Source: Rhodospirillaceae bacterium
Lineage (GTDB): Bacteria; Pseudomonadota; Alphaproteobacteria; MPNO01; UBA2964
Reading direction: 5' to 3'
Length of the DNA: 11,581 nt
NCBI GenBank assembly: GCA_002724505.1
Contig: PBOV01000101.1
Coordinates: 4,302-15,882 of the forward strand
Under the pieces are notes generated by a model. That model did not search any database. It saw only the letters and a list, made by a program, of their open reading frames with translations, and was not told the DNA's origin. Position 1 is the first letter of the stretch. Each line of letters starts with the position of its first letter. Made by a program: the position numbers and the translations under genes. Positions 7,420 to 11,581 of the stretch are shown here, in pieces.

Positions 7420-8574
7420 ATGGTTGAAATGTATGAAGATATTCGCGATGCAGTGGCTAAGCTTTGTGATGATTTCCCCGGCGAATACTGGCAAGAAACG
7501 GACCGTGAACGCGCTTATCCTGCTGAGTTTGTAAAAGCCCTAACAGACAATGGCTATCTTTCCGTTTTAATCCCAGAAGAATTTGGTGGTAGCGGTCTCG
7601 GCATTACTGCAGCTGCAGCAATTATGGAAGAGATCCACAAATCAGGCTGCAATGGTGCTGCTTGTCATGCTCAGATGTATACGATGGGCTCCGTCCTTCG
7701 CCATGGTTCAGATGCTCAAAAGCAGGAATATTTGCCAAAGATTGCCACCGGTGAGTTGCGGCTACAGGCATTTGGAGTTACCGAGCCGACCAGCGGAACT
7801 GACACGTTGAGCTTGCGGACAACGGCGGTCAAAGAAGGGAATGATTCATATATCGTTAACGGACAGAAGATTTGGACCTCTCGGGCTGAACATTCGGATC
7901 TTATGTTATTACTGGCAAGGACTACCCCGCGCGACCAAGTGGAGAAACGAACCGATGGCTTATCAGTCTTTTTGATTGATATGCGGGAGGCGTTAGGGAA
8001 TGGATTGGAAATCAGACCTATCCGCACGATGATCAATCATGCCACAACCGAAATCTTCTTCGACAATCTGCGGATCCCCGCCGGTAGTCTGATTGGTGAG
8101 GAGGGCAAAGGGTTCCGTTATATTTTGAGCGGTATGAATGCAGAGCGTATTTTGATCGCGGCTGAATGTATTGGTGATGCGCGGTGGTTCATAAAAAAGG
8201 CTAGTGATTACGCTCGAGATCGTAACGTTTTTGGTAAACCAATTGGACAGAATCAAGGAATTCAGTTCCCGATTGCCGAAAGTTATGCTCAAACTGAGGC
8301 GGCAGATCTCATGGTCAAACGGTCTGCAGAACTCTATGAATCCGGCGAGGAATGCGGGTCTGAAGCCAATATGGCAAAGTATCTGGCGGCTGAAGCGTCA
8401 TGGAAGGCAGCGGACATGTGTATGCAAACTCATGGGGGGTTCGCGTTTGCCGAAGAGTATGACGTCGAACGTAAATTTCGGGAGACCAGGCTCTACCGTA
8501 TCGCACCAGTCTCAACCAACCTAATCTTGAGTTATCTTGCTGAGCACGTTCTTGACCTGCCAAGATCATATTAA
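7420..8574 (+). CDS. Acyl-CoA dehydrogenase with isovaleryl-CoA-dehydrogenase-type catalytic glutamate
   Basis: A 384-residue FAD enzyme that alpha,beta-dehydrogenates an acyl-CoA and passes electrons to ETF. The N-terminal helical domain ends near residue 115. The flavin signature GVTEPTSGTD (119-128) and IWTSRAEHSD (151-160) mark the beta domain, and RNVFGKPIGQNQ and QTHGGFAFAEEYD the C-terminal helices. The usual C-terminal base, the Glu of EGT in MCAD, is absent: the matching stretch is RIAPVSTN. Instead E242 in MNAERIL sits directly before the conserved Arg, where IVD and long-chain enzymes carry their base, so the catalytic site is relocated, not lost. This suggests a branched or otherwise unusual acyl group. 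GAGGG sits four bases before ATG 7420; an ATG at 7409 is out of frame. It is the first gene of a three-gene CoA operon, 16 bp before the transferase. Confidence 0.93.
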   Translation: MVEMYEDIRDAVAKLCDDFPGEYWQETDRERAYPAEFVKALTDNGYLSVLIPEEFGGSGLGITAAAAIMEEIHKSGCNGAACHAQMYTMGSVLRHGSDAQKQEYLPKIATGELRLQAFGVTEPTSGTDTLSLRTTAVKEGNDSYIVNGQKIWTSRAEHSDLMLLLARTTPRDQVEKRTDGLSVFLIDMREALGNGLEIRPIRTMINHATTEIFFDNLRIPAGSLIGEEGKGFRYILSGMNAERILIAAECIGDARWFIKKASDYARDRNVFGKPIGQNQGIQFPIAESYAQTEAADLMVKRSAELYESGEECGSEANMAKYLAAEASWKAADMCMQTHGGFAFAEEYDVERKFRETRLYRIAPVSTNLILSYLAEHVLDLPRSY

Positions 8575-8590
8575 CCTGGGGGGCTGAGTT

Positions 8591-9721
8591 ATGGGTATCG
8601 GTAAGCCGCTAGAAGGAATTCTTGTTGTCTCGTTAGAGCAAGCGGTAGCTGCGCCTTACTGCTCATCTCGTTTGGCGGATGCCGGCGCTCGGGTTATCAA
8701 AATAGAAAGACCGGAAGGAGACTTTGCGCGTGGTTATGATAGCGTCGTGCATGGTGAAAGTGCGTATTTTGTCTGGCTAAATCGTGGAAAAGAATCGTTA
8801 GTCCTCAATATTAAGGATGAAGAAGATGCGAGCCTGCTCCAAAAAATCCTGAGCGAGGCTGATGTTTTTATTCAAAATTTAGCGCCGGGGGCTGCGGCGC
8901 GCGCAGGGCTCGGATCAGATTCGCTTCGCGCTAAAAACCCGCGCCTCATTACCGTTGACATCTCTGGGTATGGCGAGGAAGGTGCCTATGCAAATATGAA
9001 GGCCTATGACCTGCTGGTGCAGGCTGAGACCGGACTTTCTTCGGTTACTGGCAGGCCCGAAGGCCCTGGTCGAGTGGGTGTGTCCGCCTGCGATATCTCC
9101 TGTGGGATGTATAGCTATATGGCAGTCCTTGAGGCACTGATTGAACGCGACCAGACCGGTGAGGGTGGAGCCATACGAACTTCATTGTTTGAAGGAATGG
9201 CAGACTGGATGAATGTCCCATTGCTAACCTATGATTATAGCGCGAAGATTCCAGCTCGTGTTGGCCTTAATCATCCTTCAATTGCCCCATATGGTGCTTA
9301 TCCAACAAAAGAGGGAAGTGAAATCCTTATTGCCATTCAGAACGAGCGTGAGTTTGTGCGTTTAGCTGCAGATGTCTTACAAAGGCCTGATATGCATACA
9401 GACGAGAGGTTTTCGATGAATGTGGCGCGTTGTGAAAATCGCCCCGCGCTCGATAAAATTATTATTGGCGTTTTTACTAGGATTGAACGGTCCGAGCTCA
9501 TCAGCAGGCTACACGATGCGCAGATTGCCTTCGGTGAGGTCAATGACGTTGCAGGGTTATCGGCTCATCCGGCGTTACGCCGTGTTGAGGTAGGTAGCCC
9601 AACCGGTCCGGTTAAAATTGCGGCACCACCGGCTACTGTCAATGGAGAAACACGAGACCTCGGATCTGTGCCGGGTATAGGTGATCACACTGACCAAATT
9701 CGCAAGGAGTTTTCCCGATGA
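8591..9721 (+). CDS. CaiB/BaiF family (class III) CoA-transferase
   Basis: A 376-residue family III CoA-transferase, which moves CoA between carboxylic acids such as succinate and a substrate acid. The N-terminus LEGILVVSLEQAVAAPYCS and the segment RLADAGARVIKIERPEGD (27-44) are typical. D140 in KAYDLLVQAETGLS aligns with the catalytic aspartate of formyl-CoA transferase (D169), which forms the enzyme anhydride and thioester. The ring-threaded dimer region continues with HPSIAPYGAYPTKEGSEI. Length is slightly under the usual 380-410 but no motif is missing. The start is preceded by a G-rich run and TGAG. Its stop overlaps the ATG of the hydratase by four bases, so the two proteins are likely made in a fixed ratio. 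With dehydrogenase and hydratase partners it probably activates the acid that this operon degrades; the acid itself cannot be read from the sequence. Confidence 0.93.
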   Translation: MGIGKPLEGILVVSLEQAVAAPYCSSRLADAGARVIKIERPEGDFARGYDSVVHGESAYFVWLNRGKESLVLNIKDEEDASLLQKILSEADVFIQNLAPGAAARAGLGSDSLRAKNPRLITVDISGYGEEGAYANMKAYDLLVQAETGLSSVTGRPEGPGRVGVSACDISCGMYSYMAVLEALIERDQTGEGGAIRTSLFEGMADWMNVPLLTYDYSAKIPARVGLNHPSIAPYGAYPTKEGSEILIAIQNEREFVRLAADVLQRPDMHTDERFSMNVARCENRPALDKIIIGVFTRIERSELISRLHDAQIAFGEVNDVAGLSAHPALRRVEVGSPTGPVKIAAPPATVNGETRDLGSVPGIGDHTDQIRKEFSR

Positions 9722-10557
9722 ACAATCAATATCAGGCATGGATTGGCAAACAGTCTTCAACAAAAGCCCTGGTGACGGCGTATCAGGCAGATGCGCTGAC
9801 GGCGACTCTAGATCGCGACGATGCGCCCTATAAGGAAGGGGACGTTATTCCTCCTGGGTGGCATTTATTCTATATTCGTGAGGTTGTTAAGCTCCGCGAT
9901 ACAGCCGAAGACGGGCACCCTAAGCGCGGCGACTTTCTGCCGCCAATTGATTTGCCGCGGCGCATGTGGGCTGGAACGAAAGCCACTTACCATAAGCCTA
10001 TACATGTTGGTGAACACATCAGTAACGTTACAACAATCGAATCCGTAACTCCTAAAGTTGGAAAAACAGGCCAGCTAGTATTTCTTAAGCTCAAAAATGA
10101 AATTTCTGGTGAAGACGGGCTCGCGACAACAGAGTTGCAGGATGTTGTTTATCGTGAAGAAGCGCGACCAGGAGCGACTGCTCCCGAGCCACCGCCCCCA
10201 CCCGGTGAAGCCGTATGGAAGCGTACGATACATCCGTCTTCAGTTTTACTTTTTCGCTATTCCGCCCTGACTATGAATAGCCACCGTATTCATTATGACC
10301 GAACATATGTGACAGAGGTTGAGAAATATCCGGGCTTGCTGGTACATGGCCCACTGACCTTCACTCTTTTGCTTGACTTATTTCGCCGAGAAAATTCAGA
10401 CAAAATACTAAAGTCATTTTCTGTGCGCGCCGTTTCGCCAATTTATGATACACACGATTTTATGGTTGCAGGATCTCCCAACGGGGAGACTGGTGCGACA
10501 CTCTGGGCTCTGAACCATGAGGGTCGCCTCGCGATGTCAGCTGAGGCAACATTTTAA
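9718..10557 (+). CDS. MaoC/HTD2-type double-hotdog enoyl-CoA hydratase (mesaconyl-/itaconyl-CoA hydratase-like)
   Basis: A 279-residue double-hotdog hydratase. The N-terminal FAS1-like hotdog carries the family block FLPPIDLPRRMWAG (73-86), preceded by EDGHPKRGD. A proline-rich linker (151-163) leads to the second hotdog with LFRYSALTMNSHRIHYDR (178-195) and YPGLLVHGPL (204-213). In the second half N187 and H192 take the place of the Asp-x4-His pair of R-specific hydratases; I recall the Asn version as usual for this subgroup. Characterised relatives hydrate mesaconyl-C4-CoA or itaconyl-CoA, and uncharacterised ones are common beside CaiB-type transferases. ATG 9718 overlaps the transferase stop and has a strong AAGGAG (9704-9709) at eight bases. 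It is the last gene of the operon. Family assignment is confident; the CoA ester used is inferred from relatives and neighbours only. Confidence 0.9.
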   Translation: MNNQYQAWIGKQSSTKALVTAYQADALTATLDRDDAPYKEGDVIPPGWHLFYIREVVKLRDTAEDGHPKRGDFLPPIDLPRRMWAGTKATYHKPIHVGEHISNVTTIESVTPKVGKTGQLVFLKLKNEISGEDGLATTELQDVVYREEARPGATAPEPPPPPGEAVWKRTIHPSSVLLFRYSALTMNSHRIHYDRTYVTEVEKYPGLLVHGPLTFTLLLDLFRRENSDKILKSFSVRAVSPIYDTHDFMVAGSPNGETGATLWALNHEGRLAMSAEATF

Positions 10558-10642
10558 AATTGGAAACTTCTCCGGTCATTATAATCACCAATTACGGGCG
10601 CTGATTTAAGCACGGAGACCCTATTCGCAAAAATGGGCCCAC

Positions 10643-10687
10643 CTGTTTTTTCCAGGAGCAGAAAATGAGAGTTTTCGCTCCTAACAG
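10643..10687. repeat. Bulged inverted repeat in the convergent spacer
   Basis: AGGAGC (10654-10659) pairs with GCTCCT (10677-10682) and GAAAA (10661-10665) with TTTTC (10672-10676), leaving one bulged A and a six-base loop. An outer CTGTT/AACAG pair (10643-10647, 10683-10687) extends it across a six-base bulge. It lies between two converging genes in a 158-bp spacer and could help end transcription or protect 3' ends. No U-tract follows the stem on either strand, so it is not a canonical intrinsic terminator. Confidence 0.55.
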
Positions 10688-10715
10688 CTGCGTGCCTGCG
10701 GGTTAGTTAAATCCA

Positions 10716-11581
10716 TTAGTTAGGTAACATGTCGATATGGTCAATCGCAGCCAAAGCTTCAATAATACTCGTTATATCTTTGGTCATTTTTTCCATACCA
10801 CCATTTTTCTTAATTGTTGTTTCGTCCATATAAAGGGCCCGATTTATCTCAATTTGAAGTGCGTGAAGTCCCTGCTTTGGATTGCCGTAATGTTTGGTCG
10901 AAAATCCCCCGGCGAAAGGCCTATTCCGCGTTACTTGATAACCATATTCTCTAAAAACATCTTCCACCACGCTGATGATTTTATTGCCACAGGTGCTGGC
11001 AAAACAATCACCGAGGACGATATCGGCACGTCTTCGGCCGGCATCGGGATCGTGAGGCCCGCCTATTGAGGGCATTGAATGGCAATCAACTAGAAGATAG
11101 CAGCCAAAGGTTTGCCTGGTTTGGTTGAGCAGTTCGCGGAGTTGTCGGTGGTAGGGACGGTAATTAGTGTTAATGCGCTCGGCAGCCTCTTTAAACCATA
11201 ATTTCTCCCCATAAATTTCATGCCCTGTACTTACCAACCTCGCGATGGTGCCAAGACCTGCTTTTACACGGCTCGATTGGGTGTTGGCGTAATCGGGCAG
11301 TGTGTCTTCAAACATCATGGGGTCGAGTTCGAAAGGCTCGCGGTTTGGGTCAATATAGGCACGAGGAAAAAGAGCGCGCAGCAAGGGCATGCCCAGATCC
11401 GGTGCAGCGGAGAAGAGAGCATCGACAAAAGAGTCTTCGGATTTCCTTAGGGATAGGATGTCAAGCGGTGACGCTGTAACGAAATCGGGCGGGTAGTTGG
11501 TACCACTATGCGGTGAGGCAAAGACAACGGGTGCTATTTGCCGCTTGGGTGCCAATACCTCTAGCGGGGCATTTTCCTTTT
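10716..11581 (-). CDS. N-formylglutamate amidohydrolase family protein, 5' end beyond the window
   Basis: A member of the FGase family (PF05013), the group of HutG-type enzymes that release formate and glutamate from N-formylglutamate in histidine breakdown. Numbered from a TTG at 11555, motifs are ASPHSGTNYP (13-22), IDPNREPFELDP (68-79), DCHSMPSIGG (157-166) and LQIEINRALYMDE (233-245), which together carry the likely zinc and substrate residues. The reading frame stays open past that TTG to the end of the window with no ATG, and the extra residues (KENAPLEVLAPKRQ) look like a natural N-terminal strand, so the real start most likely lies right of 11581. No other hut genes are visible, so a role in histidine use is not shown; relatives act on other formyl or acyl amino acids. 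The stop faces the hydratase operon across a 158-bp spacer. Codon use is like its neighbours. Confidence 0.9.
   Translation of the reverse strand, partial: KENAPLEVLAPKRQIAPVVFASPHSGTNYPPDFVTASPLDILSLRKSEDSFVDALFSAAPDLGMPLLRALFPRAYIDPNREPFELDPMMFEDTLPDYANTQSSRVKAGLGTIARLVSTGHEIYGEKLWFKEAAERINTNYRPYHRQLRELLNQTRQTFGCYLLVDCHSMPSIGGPHDPDAGRRRADIVLGDCFASTCGNKIISVVEDVFREYGYQVTRNRPFAGGFSTKHYGNPKQGLHALQIEINRALYMDETTIKKNGGMEKMTKDITSIIEALAAIDHIDMLPN

Noticed and set aside
10654..10682. Intrinsic terminator
   Set aside because: The stem is good, but the bases after it are AACAGC on one strand and GGAAAAAA on the other, not a U-tract.
10703..10722. Direct repeat TTAGTTA twice, 13 bp apart, across the stop of the last gene
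   Set aside because: Seven bases in AT-rich sequence; too short to argue for an attachment site or operator.
10737..11069. 110-codon plus-strand frame opposite the N-formylglutamate amidohydrolase
   Set aside because: Cys-rich, low-quality translation; the opposite strand encodes the DCHS and EINRALY family motifs.

Overview
The window is a dense stretch of bacterial chromosome with about 50% GC by eye. It carries eleven protein genes, no RNA genes, no mobile elements and no CRISPR array. The gene set is almost entirely catabolic: hydrolases, CoA-ester enzymes and one PLP enzyme. Together with the codon use it fits a heterotrophic, probably marine, alphaproteobacterium with mid GC. That placement is an inference from gene content, since no marker gene is present.

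Layout. Positions 1-3682 hold a leftward operon, read from high to low coordinates: a GGT-fold Ntn-hydrolase (2096-3682), a YtcJ-like metal amidohydrolase (401-2077) and the first 134 codons of a DSD1/D-threonine-aldolase-like PLP enzyme (1-404, cut by the window edge). A 120-bp divergent spacer with a good sigma70-type promoter and a small palindrome separates it from a rightward pair of alpha/beta hydrolases (3803-4615, 4618-5799). Tail-to-tail with these is a leftward pair: an M20 amidohydrolase (6102-7280) and a small two-helix membrane protein (5809-6102). After a 139-bp divergent spacer comes a rightward three-gene CoA module: acyl-CoA dehydrogenase (7420-8574), CaiB/BaiF CoA-transferase (8591-9721) and a MaoC/HTD2-type enoyl-CoA hydratase (9718-10557). 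A 158-bp convergent spacer with a bulged hairpin precedes an N-formylglutamate amidohydrolase family gene read leftward (10716 to beyond 11581), whose true start lies outside the window.

How the parts may fit. Several genes cleave amide or ester bonds (GGT-like, YtcJ-like, M20, FGase-like, two alpha/beta hydrolases), and one acts on D-configured or 3-hydroxy amino acids. The CoA module could activate a released organic acid by CoA transfer, dehydrogenate it and hydrate it. Its family composition resembles part of the itaconate/mesaconate degradation clusters, but the citramalyl-CoA lyase that would confirm that is not in the window. No substrate can be assigned from sequence alone. All intergenic stretches are shorter than 160 bp.
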